Below are positions 25,451 to 33,795 of a stretch of 36,988 bases of DNA, in pieces; the stretch's first letter is position 1; every line of letters begins with the position of its first letter. A program made the translations under genes and the position numbers. The stretch is from Bacteroidetes bacterium HGW-Bacteroidetes-8. Lineage in GTDB: Bacteria > Bacteroidota > Bacteroidia > Bacteroidales > UBA932. Location of the stretch: assembly GCA_002840895.1 (NCBI GenBank), contig PHCZ01000014.1, positions 1 through 36,988 of the forward strand, written 5' to 3'. The notes below the pieces were generated by a model, which was not told the DNA's origin, made no database searches, and worked only from the letters and a program-made list of their open reading frames with translations.

Positions 25451-25460
25451 AACACTCTAA

Positions 25461-28400
25461 TTAAAAAGTAATAGATAATGAGCAAGAGATCGTTCTTGCA
25501 AACGGGTAATCCAACCCTCTCTCTGTCTGAATTGACGAGATTTTAAGGATATCGTTCATATATAGAGAGAATCTCATTCTCTGAACTCTCCAGCTGTCAA
25601 TTATTGATTTAGGGAAATCGTAGTAGAGAGTTGCCGTTCCCCAGGTGAGTTCGTTAAAATCCTGTACAAACCTGCTGGTAGCTCTTGTCATCTCCTGACG
25701 TGCAAGAGGGTCTCCCTCGTACTGGAACATCCCAAGCCTTTTATAGCTAGCTATTTGCCCAGGGTACTGCCATCTTCCGTCAAGTACTCTTTTATCTACA
25801 TTATAGTTAATATTTATGTTCTCGACTCTATCCACAAGGGTCTGGTTATACACCTGACCTCCAACAGAATAGCGGAAAGTGGTGCTAAAACCGAAACCTT
25901 TGTACTCTGTAGTGAAGCCGAAATGTCCTCTTGCCTTTGGTCTGTCGATACCAACCACAACAAGGTCCAAAGGATCGTAAACATAGGTTCTTGACCCATC
26001 TTGTTTAAGGTAGATCTCCTGACCGTTCATAGGGTCTATCCCCAAAGAGCGTACTGCCCAGATGGAGTTCATAGACATCCCGTCGTTATATTTAAGAACC
26101 GGTCTGTTGTTGCCTTTATCTGCAGCCTCTTTCTCCTGAAGAGCGTTGTAGGTTCTCATACTCTCAGATAGACTTACAATCGTATTAGTATTTGAGACAA
26201 CAGACCCGAAGATGTTCATAAAACCGCTCTCTTTTTGCCATAGGTTTACATTTGCAGTCACCTCGATACCTCTGTTTCTAACAAGACCCAGATTATCTTT
26301 AACCATATTGAAACCAGTTGATGTAGATACAGATACATCTGTAACCATATTCTCTGTATAACTGTCGTAGTAGTCTGCTTTCAATTTGAAAGTGCCTATT
26401 GTGGCATCTATACCCACATTGTAGTCCTTCTTTTGCTCCCATTTAAGCTGAGGGTTAGGCAGGTTAAAGAGATATGCACCTGTCATACCATTGTAATTGT
26501 ACTCGGTGAAGTATTGATATGTACCAACAGCATAACTTGTGTTAAAGTTCTGATTGCCGGTTACCCCTACAGAGCCCCTTATTTTAAATTGTTTAATTAG
26601 GTTTGAATTCTGGAGCATACTCTCGTTATGAACATTCCATCCAATACCTATACTCCAACCCGGTGCCCATCTGTTGTCCTTTCCGTAAAGTGAAGATGCG
26701 CTTAACCTGTAAGTTGCATCTACCAGATATCTGTTGTCGTATGAATAGTTAACAGTTGATAGAAAACTAAGCTCTCTGTTTAGCGAAGATAGCCCCACAG
26801 GCCTTGTTCCCTGTGCATACTGGCGTGCAAATGTGATATCTGCCGCCTGGTTGTTCGGGAAACCCTCCGCAATATTTACATAGGCAGAGTATGAACTCTC
26901 CGAAACAAATGCACCAACATAGGCAGAGATAAAGTGTTTATCTATATCCCTTGTATATGTTGCATTTACGTCGCCCGAGAAGCTGCTGCTTTTACCGTTA
27001 TCCAATCTGTAAGATCCTCTTCTCATCTTTAGCTCTTCGTTTTGCATATAGCTGCTGTTAGAGTATTTTGAGTGGTTGGATGGCAGAAACTCATCTGCAT
27101 CGCCTCTTTTTGCAGAAACTCCAACACGACCGGCAACCTTAATAAATTGTGAAGGTCTGTACTCAACATAGAAGTTATTGAGAAAATCCAGATAGCTGGT
27201 TGTTATACTTGTTCCAATAGTTGCATCGTACATTGGGTTTGGAGTAAATGTACCCGGCTCTGCCCATCTGATTAGCAGACCGGTTTCGGGATCATTACTT
27301 CTCCAGTATGGGTTCATCTTTGCGTAAGTGTCAAATTTGCCCCAGGGACTCTCCTGACCAAAGTTGCTTACTGCAGTCATAATGTTCCTGAATATTACAT
27401 TCTTATATCTATATGAGAGGTTTACGCTACCCGAGATGTTTCTTCTGAAGGACTCCTTCATAACACCACTTATGGTATTGTATGTAAAGTCTGCAACCCC
27501 TTTAAGGCTTTTGCTGTCTCCAAGTTCAATATTTATATTGTGTTTTGAACCAACACCAGCTCTTAGCGGTTTCGCCAGCCAGTATGTGTCAAGTCCCTCC
27601 TCGATAAGCTTCTTGCGACTGTTGTAAAGTTTATTGGCCTCCAGCTGAATTTCAATGTTGTTAGGGAAGGAGTAAACTCCCTCTATTCTCTCAACTTCGA
27701 GTTTCTCTGCAGCATTTGTGAGGTTATAACTGGTAAGGTCCGGAATTGAGATATCCATACTTCCCGTATAGGTTACCCTCTGCTCGCTACCTCTAAGTTT
27801 TTTAGTCTCAATTACAACAACCCCGTTTGCAGCCTTTGAGCCGTAAAGGGCCTTTGCAGATGCATCCTTTAGAATGGTAACACTCTCTATCCTGTTCATA
27901 TCCATATCCATAACTCTCTCTACAGTAGTTACAAAACCGTCAAGAATAAAAAGAGGTGTGTTGGGGATATTGCTGTAGTTCCCTTTAAGGTTAATTCCGA
28001 CACTGTTATCTGCAGGGAAGCTTGATGTTCCCCTTAGCTCCATTCCCGGAAGTGCATTTGGATTAGATCCGTTTTGGATATTATCCATAATGAAAAGAGA
28101 GGGGTCGATGTTTTTGAGTGACTCAAACACATTCGTATTACCTGCTCTGAGTATATCTTTAGCGGAGATTGATGATACCGACCCTGTAAAGCTCTCGGCC
28201 CTCTTATCTACAATACCTGTTACAATAACATCCGAAAGCAGATTTGTGCTCTCCTGCATAGTAATCTGGTAAAAAGCTCTGCCATCAAGAGCAACTGTGA
28301 TGTCGTTCATCCCAATCATCCTAAAATTGAGGCTTGAATTGCTGTTCTCAACAGGCACATCCATCGTAAACTCTCCCTTTTCATCGGTATAGAGCCCTTT

Positions 28401-28820
28401 TTTAGTGCCCAGTAGAATTACACCTACCCCTGGTAGAGCCTCTTTTTTAATATCCGTTACAATACCGGATATTTTTATGATTTTTTTATCTGCACTAACC
28501 CTCTCTTTAATCACGATTTGATTTCCCGTAATCTCATAAGAGAGGTTGGTCTTTTCAAAGAGACCATTCAGCACATCCTCAAGAGGTTGGTTTTTTGCCT
28601 CCACAGTAACAGATGGAGCACTCTCAACCTGAGAATCTTTGTAAAAAAACTTATAAGTAGTTTGACTCTCAATCTCTTTAAAGAATTGAGTAATCGAAGC
28701 CCCTTTAAGGCTTAGGGTTATTCTCTCCTGTTGAGGTGCTCCGTAGAGCTTCCCTGTGAGAAGCAGGATGCATAACAACGGCAAAAACAGAGGATGCCGC
28801 AAAGCGAAAATTTTGTTCAT
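25461..28820 (-). CDS. SusC/RagA-like TonB-dependent transporter with STN signalling domain
   Basis: The 1119-residue outer-membrane transporter has a signal peptide (1-28), then an STN domain (about 30-105) that contacts FecR-type anti-sigma factors. A CarboxypepD_reg-like domain (115-190) is followed by a plug domain (200-340) with DVIVTGIVDKRAESFTGSVS, LRGTSSF, FILDGF and ILKDASAKALYGSKAANGVV. The rest is a barrel ending SLSITF. The STN domain means it signals as well as transports: substrate binding should release the operon's sigma factor. It is 39 bases after fecR-like and 10 bases before the SusD-like gene. Confidence 0.97.
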   Translation of the reverse strand: MNKIFALRHPLFLPLLCILLLTGKLYGAPQQERITLSLKGASITQFFKEIESQTTYKFFYKDSQVESAPSVTVEAKNQPLEDVLNGLFEKTNLSYEITGNQIVIKERVSADKKIIKISGIVTDIKKEALPGVGVILLGTKKGLYTDEKGEFTMDVPVENSNSSLNFRMIGMNDITVALDGRAFYQITMQESTNLLSDVIVTGIVDKRAESFTGSVSSISAKDILRAGNTNVFESLKNIDPSLFIMDNIQNGSNPNALPGMELRGTSSFPADNSVGINLKGNYSNIPNTPLFILDGFVTTVERVMDMDMNRIESVTILKDASAKALYGSKAANGVVVIETKKLRGSEQRVTYTGSMDISIPDLTSYNLTNAAEKLEVERIEGVYSFPNNIEIQLEANKLYNSRKKLIEEGLDTYWLAKPLRAGVGSKHNINIELGDSKSLKGVADFTYNTISGVMKESFRRNISGSVNLSYRYKNVIFRNIMTAVSNFGQESPWGKFDTYAKMNPYWRSNDPETGLLIRWAEPGTFTPNPMYDATIGTSITTSYLDFLNNFYVEYRPSQFIKVAGRVGVSAKRGDADEFLPSNHSKYSNSSYMQNEELKMRRGSYRLDNGKSSSFSGDVNATYTRDIDKHFISAYVGAFVSESSYSAYVNIAEGFPNNQAADITFARQYAQGTRPVGLSSLNRELSFLSTVNYSYDNRYLVDATYRLSASSLYGKDNRWAPGWSIGIGWNVHNESMLQNSNLIKQFKIRGSVGVTGNQNFNTSYAVGTYQYFTEYNYNGMTGAYLFNLPNPQLKWEQKKDYNVGIDATIGTFKLKADYYDSYTENMVTDVSVSTSTGFNMVKDNLGLVRNRGIEVTANVNLWQKESGFMNIFGSVVSNTNTIVSLSESMRTYNALQEKEAADKGNNRPVLKYNDGMSMNSIWAVRSLGIDPMNGQEIYLKQDGSRTYVYDPLDLVVVGIDRPKARGHFGFTTEYKGFGFSTTFRYSVGGQVYNQTLVDRVENININYNVDKRVLDGRWQYPGQIASYKRLGMFQYEGDPLARQEMTRATSRFVQDFNELTWGTATLYYDFPKSIIDSWRVQRMRFSLYMNDILKISSIQTERGLDYPFARTISCSLSITF

Positions 28821-28859
28821 AGTGTTAGTTATAGTTAAAATTGGGTTTACTTTATGGGG

Positions 28860-30008
28860 CTATATATTTTCCAGAATCAATTTACCATCTTCAATTCTGT
28901 ATTTAATTGCAGCACTTATACATACGGCCTTGATTGCAGCCTCAATATCTTCACGGTCAAACCTTCCGTTAAACTTTTCATATTGAGAGACATTAGTCCT
29001 GTTAACGATCTTCACACCGTACCACGAAGAGAGACTCTCAACCACCTCCTGGAACGACTGTCCGTGAACAATGAGTACCCCATCTTTCCACATAGTGAGA
29101 AGTCTTGAGTCCACATTTTTCACCGTAATCTCCTTTGTCTGCCTGTGCAGGCTAATCTGTTCATCCGGGAAGATAACCTTGCTACGCCCCTCTGCAAAGA
29201 CCTTAACAGAACCCTCCACCAGAATTACAGATGCGCTGGAACCGCTGTTTCTGGACTCAACGTCGAATGAGGTACCAAGCACCTCTATATTCATATCCGA
29301 TGTATTGACGATAAAGGGCACCTTAGATTTTTTAACCTCAAAATAGGCACGCCCAACAAGGGTAACCTCACGTTTATCCTTGTCAAAATTTGAAGGGTAT
29401 TTAAGGTATGAGTTGGATGTCAAGTATACAACTGTTCCATCTGAGAGAACCATTGCGACCCTCTCTCCCGATGGGGTTGAGACTGTATTATATGTTTTTG
29501 CTTGAACTGCTATTGGTTGGTCACCATTAGCTGCAATCTTATCTTCAAGATTTGTGATTGAACTCCCTTCACTCTTAACTCTTCTTACCAGTTGTCCGTT
29601 ATTGAGTTCTACCTTTACAGAGTCTGCAGAGTAGCTCAACATTTTGAAATCTGCACTATTTATTGAGTCATTATACTGTTTAGTGATAAAGTGAGTAGCG
29701 GTAAAGATTAGCAACAGAGAAGCTGCTGCTGCTATAGACCAGGTGGTCACTCTTTTTACCCTCTCTCTCTGGCGGGACCTTTTTATATATTCGATAAGCC
29801 TGCCCGGATTTTGCAACCCTGTATTGACTCTTATGTACTCTTTATCTACAGAGACGTGCCACATCTCCTTGAATCTGTCAAAGTAAAGCTCGTTCTTATA
29901 GTCCTTTATCCATTCATTGAATTGAATGACTTGCTCGTTAGTTGGATCTCCGTTAAGAATACCTGAGAGCAGGTTGTCAATAGCGGAGCGTTCTGTTTTC
30001 TGCATCAT
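28860..30008 (-). CDS. FecR-type anti-sigma factor
   Basis: The 382-residue inner-membrane protein has a cytoplasmic N-terminal segment (1-85) and one membrane helix (about 88-107, VTTWSIAAAASLLLIFTATH). A periplasmic FecR domain lies at about 175-272 (TPSGERVAMVLSDGTVVYL, LVGRAYFEVKKSKVPFIV) and a DUF4974/STN-like end at about 314-382. It holds its ECF sigma factor inactive until the SusC STN domain signals across the periplasm. Two adjacent ATG codons (30008 and 30005) are possible starts. It follows the sigma gene by 65 bases. Confidence 0.96.
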   Translation of the reverse strand: MMQKTERSAIDNLLSGILNGDPTNEQVIQFNEWIKDYKNELYFDRFKEMWHVSVDKEYIRVNTGLQNPGRLIEYIKRSRQRERVKRVTTWSIAAAASLLLIFTATHFITKQYNDSINSADFKMLSYSADSVKVELNNGQLVRRVKSEGSSITNLEDKIAANGDQPIAVQAKTYNTVSTPSGERVAMVLSDGTVVYLTSNSYLKYPSNFDKDKREVTLVGRAYFEVKKSKVPFIVNTSDMNIEVLGTSFDVESRNSGSSASVILVEGSVKVFAEGRSKVIFPDEQISLHRQTKEITVKNVDSRLLTMWKDGVLIVHGQSFQEVVESLSSWYGVKIVNRTNVSQYEKFNGRFDREDIEAAIKAVCISAAIKYRIEDGKLILENI

Positions 30009-30073
30009 TTTTAGTTGTTCTAAAGTTATGACGCAAAATTCTCAAAACACCCTTAAGGCAATAGAAAAATAAA

Positions 30074-30649
30074 TTAAGGTAAAATTAAAATTAGCAACCA
30101 GTCCAATTTTCTTCTAAGCCGATGGAGTGCAATTGACATCTGCGTCTCTACGGTTTTTACTGATATTTTAAGCTCTTCTGCCACCTTAGGATAGGTGTGA
30201 CCATTGATTTTACATTGGATGAATATCTCTCTGCACCTGGCAGGCAGTTCATCAATTGCAGATAGAATGATTTTCCTGCTTTCGGAGTCGATAAGTTTAA
30301 GCTCTGCGTGCGGATTCTGGACAATTCTGTTAAAATAGAGATCTACAAGACCATTGTCTACATATTTAGCGTGCTGCCTCTTTTTTCTTAGAAGTGAGAT
30401 GCAGTTGTTGTAAACCGATTTGTACAGATAGGCACTAAGGGATTCGTTTATCTCTATTGTTTTTCTGTTGTCCCATACCTTGCAGAAGGTGATATGAACA
30501 ATCTCCTTTGCTTCGTTATTGTCGCTAAGAATTCTGTAGGCATATGAGCAGAGGCTCAGGTTGAACTGGTTAAACAGTTGGGTATATGCAGCTTCGCTGC
30601 CACTCTTAAGAGCGGTAATAAACTCCTTACTACTGGTGTCAAGTGACAT
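30074..30649 (-). CDS. ECF sigma-70 factor of the SusCD locus
   Basis: The 191-residue protein has sigma region 2 (about 20-88; AYRILSDNNEAKEIVHITFC is the core-binding helix) and region 4 (about 125-180; ELPARCREIFIQCKINGHTY then a helix-turn-helix, PKVAEELKISVKTVETQMSI). Its position directly before a FecR gene and a SusC gene with an STN domain marks it as the Bacteroidota FecI-like regulator of this operon. A good promoter-like site (30709-30740) precedes it by 60 bases. It is the first gene of the minus-strand operon. Confidence 0.96.
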   Translation of the reverse strand: MSLDTSSKEFITALKSGSEAAYTQLFNQFNLSLCSYAYRILSDNNEAKEIVHITFCKVWDNRKTIEINESLSAYLYKSVYNNCISLLRKKRQHAKYVDNGLVDLYFNRIVQNPHAELKLIDSESRKIILSAIDELPARCREIFIQCKINGHTYPKVAEELKISVKTVETQMSIALHRLRRKLDWLLILILP

Positions 30650-30708
30650 TTTATTGTGAATATACCGGATTATTGCTTACTAATTGGAATCGCTTTTTGA
30701 AATCGGTA

Positions 30709-30740
30709 CAAGTGTAGTGATAATTTTTTTCATAGGCAAA
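30709..30740 (-). promoter_or_regulatory. Candidate promoter of the SusCD operon sigma gene
   Basis: On the minus strand TTTG (30740-30737) and TACACTTG (30716-30709, seven of eight matches to TAnnTTTG) are 20 bases apart, fitting the Bacteroidota consensus. The -33 box touches the outer edge of the palindrome arm, so anything that binds or reshapes the element could affect this promoter. Confidence 0.45.
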
Positions 30741-30845
30741 TCTCAGAGCTGCAGTGCCATTTTGCACATAATCAGCTAATTATGTAGGTTTATTAAAGTT
30801 GTCAAATTATTGAACACCAATATTTTGGCACTGCAGCTCTGAGAT
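30740..30845. repeat. 106-bp inverted-repeat element, copy 2
   Basis: The left arm ATCTCAGAGCTGCAGTGCCA (30740-30759) is perfectly reverse-complementary to 30826-30845, with a 66-base interior. It is the same element as 15769-15875. The single arm difference (T to C on the left) is matched by A to G on the right, so pairing is preserved. The interior is diverged but keeps TTTTGCACA and ATTATTGAA at the same places. Confidence 0.9.
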
Positions 30846-30855
30846 GTGTAGCGTT

Positions 30856-30888
30856 TTTGGTGGTTGGTGCGTATTGTCTTTAGATTTA
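30856..30888 (+). promoter_or_regulatory. Candidate promoter of the FKBP-sigma-anti-sigma operon
   Basis: TTTG (30856-30859) and TAGATTTA (30881-30888, seven of eight) are 21 bases apart. Transcription from here would give a leader of about 60 bases before the FKBP gene. It starts 11 bases beyond the palindrome element, opposite the sigma-gene promoter. Confidence 0.3.
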
Positions 30889-30952
30889 TTCGAATAATTC
30901 TTTAAGTTCTTTGTTTAGTTAATTTATAAATTCCAAAAATTTCCATTTTGTT

Positions 30953-31987
30953 ATGAAGAGTAATTCAAGTTCCGTTTCAAGGAGAGTTTTAAGATCAATT
31001 TTATTTGTGTCTATTTTTGCTGTAGGAGGGTTGCTGGCCGTCTCTTGCACAGGGTTGGAGAGTGACTACGCAAAACAGCAAAAGATAGACGATGAGATTA
31101 TAGGCAAGTATTTGGCAGATAATAACATTCAGGCGCAAAGGCATAGTGTTGGGTTCTACTATTTACCATTGTACGGCATCGCCCTTAATAATAGTCCACT
31201 TGCAAGTTCAATAGTAACAAAAACCTCTCCTTTGATAAATCCCGGAGATGCACTAAAACAAAACGATATCGTAAGTTTTTACTACACTATATCTCTGCTC
31301 AACGGGACTGTCATTGAGAGCAACGAAGGTACAGGCGGTGGCACAGTTGGAGAGCCCGCCAAATTCCGACTTCTTACTCAAACAATTATCCCGGAGGGGC
31401 TCGATTATGGTATCAAGCTTATGAAAGTTGGTCAGAGATATAGGTTTTATATGCCATCTTACCTGGCATACGGAAGCTACAATACATCTTATTTGCCGGT
31501 GAACAGTAATCTTATAATTGAGATAGAGGTGGTGGGAGTGCAGACGCAAACTGAGATTGACGATATTCAGAGAGACTCTATATTCAACTATGCATCTGCA
31601 CGATATGAGTCATTTATGCAGTATCCTTCGGGGCTTTGCTTTGTAGACAGCCTACCGGGAGCAGGAGAGAAACCATTTAGCGGAGACAGGGTTACCATAG
31701 ATTTTACCAGAACTTACCTTGATGATACATTAATCAAGACAGTGGAGGATGTTAATCTCTATATTGGCAACGGACAGGCGGTAGAGGGTCTTGAGGAGTC
31801 ACTAAGGTTGATGAAGAGCGGAGGGACAGCAGTGCTTATAATGCCTTCCAGCATAGCCTTTAAGCAAAGTCTGTGCATTATACCGCAAAAAGCGAGGGCA
31901 GATTTGCTCAGAGATAAAGTTATTACTTCGGAGGTTTTACCATACTCCATAGTAAAATATGTTGTTAAACTAAAATCTGTAAACTAA
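30953..31987 (+). CDS. Lipoprotein with two FKBP-type peptidyl-prolyl isomerase domains
   Basis: The 344-residue protein has a signal sequence with lipobox LAVSC (Cys32). Domain 1 (about 98-196) has GDALKQNDIVSFYYTISLLN, then EGLDYGIKLMKVGQRYRFYM and SYLAYGSY, the usual FKBP core. Domain 2 (about 240-342) has GDRVTIDFTRTYLDD and EGLEESLRLMKSGGTAVLIM. The second domain lacks the AYG tyrosine segment (SIAFKQSL instead), so its active site may be weaker. It probably folds exported proteins at the outer membrane. It leads an operon with a sigma factor 23 bases downstream, which suggests a role in the same envelope response. Confidence 0.92.
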   Translation: MKSNSSSVSRRVLRSILFVSIFAVGGLLAVSCTGLESDYAKQQKIDDEIIGKYLADNNIQAQRHSVGFYYLPLYGIALNNSPLASSIVTKTSPLINPGDALKQNDIVSFYYTISLLNGTVIESNEGTGGGTVGEPAKFRLLTQTIIPEGLDYGIKLMKVGQRYRFYMPSYLAYGSYNTSYLPVNSNLIIEIEVVGVQTQTEIDDIQRDSIFNYASARYESFMQYPSGLCFVDSLPGAGEKPFSGDRVTIDFTRTYLDDTLIKTVEDVNLYIGNGQAVEGLEESLRLMKSGGTAVLIMPSSIAFKQSLCIIPQKARADLLRDKVITSEVLPYSIVKYVVKLKSVN

Positions 31988-32010
31988 ATTTACGTTCCAA
32001 ATATATTTGT

Positions 32011-32559
32011 GTGGCATACAGTAACTACGACAATTTAGAATCAGTAGTTCGGGGTTGCATCCGGATGGATGATAAGGCTCAGGAGCTGTTATATAAAAAG
32101 TATTTTGGTTATGCTTTGACTGTAGCTCTTTTGTACAGCACCGACCGAAATGATGCTATTGAAGTAGTTGACGACAGCTTTTTAAAGGTGTTCTCGGAGA
32201 TAAAAAGATTTGATATTTCACAGCCCTTTAAAGGATGGTTAAGAAAAATTGTAATTAACACTGCGATTGACAAGTTTAGGAAAAGAAACCGCAGAGTAGA
32301 TTTCAAAGAGGCCGACTCCGTCGCCATCCAGGACACCACGCCCGGGCCAATCAGTAACCTAACCGCACGGGACATTTTGATGCTGTTAAACTGTCTGCCA
32401 CACATTCATAAAACTGTTTTTTGTCTATATGATATAGAGGGTTACAGCCACGAAGAGATTGCAGATAAACTAAAGATTCCTGCCAGCTCCTCCAGAGTTT
32501 ACCTCACCAGAGCCAGAAAACAGATGCGGGATTTGTATAACAAACATATTAACGACTAA
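32011..32559 (+). CDS. ECF sigma-70 factor paired with a membrane-spanning anti-sigma
   Basis: The 182-residue protein starts at GTG 32011; the next ATG (32068) would trim region 2, so GTG is preferred. Region 2 is at about 20-95 (LYSTDRNDAIEVVDDSFLKV, FKGWLRKIVINTAIDKFRKR). Region 4 is at about 118-175 (LNCLPHIHKTVFCLYDIEGY, HEEIADKLKIPASSSRVYLT). It lies 23 bases after the FKBP gene and 24 bases before the anti-sigma-like barrel gene. It resembles the sigma factor of the Das/Dma pairs described in Bacteroides, by gene order rather than by sequence comparison. Confidence 0.93.
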   Translation: MAYSNYDNLESVVRGCIRMDDKAQELLYKKYFGYALTVALLYSTDRNDAIEVVDDSFLKVFSEIKRFDISQPFKGWLRKIVINTAIDKFRKRNRRVDFKEADSVAIQDTTPGPISNLTARDILMLLNCLPHIHKTVFCLYDIEGYSHEEIADKLKIPASSSRVYLTRARKQMRDLYNKHIND

Positions 32560-32583
32560 TATTTAAAAAAGCTTTTAAGCAAT

Positions 32584-33777
32584 ATGAGTAAGGAAAAAGA
32601 GATTGGGGATGTGATTAAAGAGGCTCTTAACGGCCACGAGGAGAGTTATATAGATGGGGCTTGGGAGAGTTTTACATCAAAGAGAAAGCGAAGAGCTCTC
32701 ATATACAGGCTCTCTGCTTCCGGAATTGCCGCCGCCGTTCTGCTGGGTTTGATTATTATTGGTACTTTAAACCAAACGCAACCCGAGACCATTATAGCTC
32801 AAAAAGAGCCGGTTAAAGTGATTGAAACTCCACAACAAATTGTGGCACAATCACAACCAATGGTTGCCCCCGCCACTGCAGTCAGTTCAACCGCCTCTTC
32901 AGTCAGTTCAACCAATATTATTGCTCAGAATTCCGGGAAAAATGAGGAGGCAGAAGTCAAGGCGACGGCCGTGACAGAATCTCAGAAGGCAGCGGCCGTG
33001 ACAGAATCTCAGAAGGCAGTGGCCGTGACAGAACCTCAACCCCAAACTCAAAAACAACCAACTAACCAACTCAATAACCAACCATTAACTCAGCTCAATT
33101 CACTAACAACAACCGAATCTGCACCTCAAAGCTCACAACGAGACTCAAAACTAGGGTCTGGGCGAAGGGTTAGAATCGGGGTAAATGTGGCTCCGGGGTT
33201 TAACACCACCGCAGACGCATCTGCCTTTAACTACTCCGGGGGAGTAAATGTAGAGATCCCACTTTCTAAAAAATTACAGATCTCCACCGGAGTTTTACTC
33301 GAACATTCAAATGTGGACGAACGAAGCTCTCCAAGGAATGCTGCCGTACCGTCCTACCAAACAATAGCCTCCCTTACCAACCTGGATATCCCCGTAAACA
33401 TAACCTGGAAGATATCCTCCTATAAAAAAACAAGTTACTATGTGGGAGCAGGCCTAAGTGCACTGGCATACCTGAGCGAAAATTACACGACTACAACCAG
33501 AACCCAACTGCTTCGTGAGAACACCTCATTTGATGGAGATGAGTACATTAGTACCTATAGACTGGAGACAGTAGAGAGGGTGACAACCAGTTCCGGATCT
33601 CCATACAGCGCTTTTGATATTGGAGGTCGTGTTAACCTGATTTTCGGAGTTGAGCAGAGGCTCACGCCAAAGTTAAATCTTAGTGTAGAGCCGTTTATGA
33701 AGATTCCGATCTCCGGTCTGGCAACCAAAAATATGATTTACACCACCGGGGGCGTTACATTCAAGGTGACTTTTTAG
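32584..33777 (+). CDS. Predicted dual-membrane-spanning anti-sigma factor (Dma-like)
   Basis: The 397-residue protein has no cleavable signal peptide. The first 37 residues are cytoplasmic and charged. One membrane helix follows (about 42-60, RLSASGIAAAVLLGLIIIG). Residues 64-193 form a long Q/T/A/S/P-rich linker, including two and a half copies of AVTESQKA-type repeats. Residues 195-397 are barrel-like: RIGVNVAPGFN, then alternating strands, ending VTFKVTF. This is the build of the transenvelope anti-sigma factors described in Bacteroides: a cytoplasmic sigma-binding part linked to an outer-membrane barrel. The gene follows its sigma factor by 24 bases. The linker is long enough in extended form to cross the periplasm. 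Confidence 0.85.
   Translation: MSKEKEIGDVIKEALNGHEESYIDGAWESFTSKRKRRALIYRLSASGIAAAVLLGLIIIGTLNQTQPETIIAQKEPVKVIETPQQIVAQSQPMVAPATAVSSTASSVSSTNIIAQNSGKNEEAEVKATAVTESQKAAAVTESQKAVAVTEPQPQTQKQPTNQLNNQPLTQLNSLTTTESAPQSSQRDSKLGSGRRVRIGVNVAPGFNTTADASAFNYSGGVNVEIPLSKKLQISTGVLLEHSNVDERSSPRNAAVPSYQTIASLTNLDIPVNITWKISSYKKTSYYVGAGLSALAYLSENYTTTTRTQLLRENTSFDGDEYISTYRLETVERVTTSSGSPYSAFDIGGRVNLIFGVEQRLTPKLNLSVEPFMKIPISGLATKNMIYTTGGVTFKVTF
32968..33040 (+). repeat. 27-bp coding tandem repeat in the anti-sigma linker
   Basis: Units start at 32968, 32995 and 33022, coding AVTESQKAA-type nonapeptides (third unit AVTEPQ). They extend the periplasmic linker, whose length may vary by slippage. Confidence 0.85.
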
Positions 33778-33795
33778 ATACAACTCCTGGAAGGG

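Larger units (their letters stand above)
30650..30952. other. 303-base divergent regulatory region
   Basis: It lies between two divergent regulator operons, one led by the FecI-like sigma gene and one by the FKBP lipoprotein. It holds a candidate promoter for each strand (30709-30740, 30856-30888) with the 106-bp palindrome-bounded element (30740-30845) between them. No gene is visible. Confidence 0.8.

Noticed and set aside
30740-30845. Interior promoter of an invertible switch
   Set aside because: No convincing TTTG / TAnnTTTG pair was found in either orientation of the 66-base interior, so inversion is kept only as one possibility to test.
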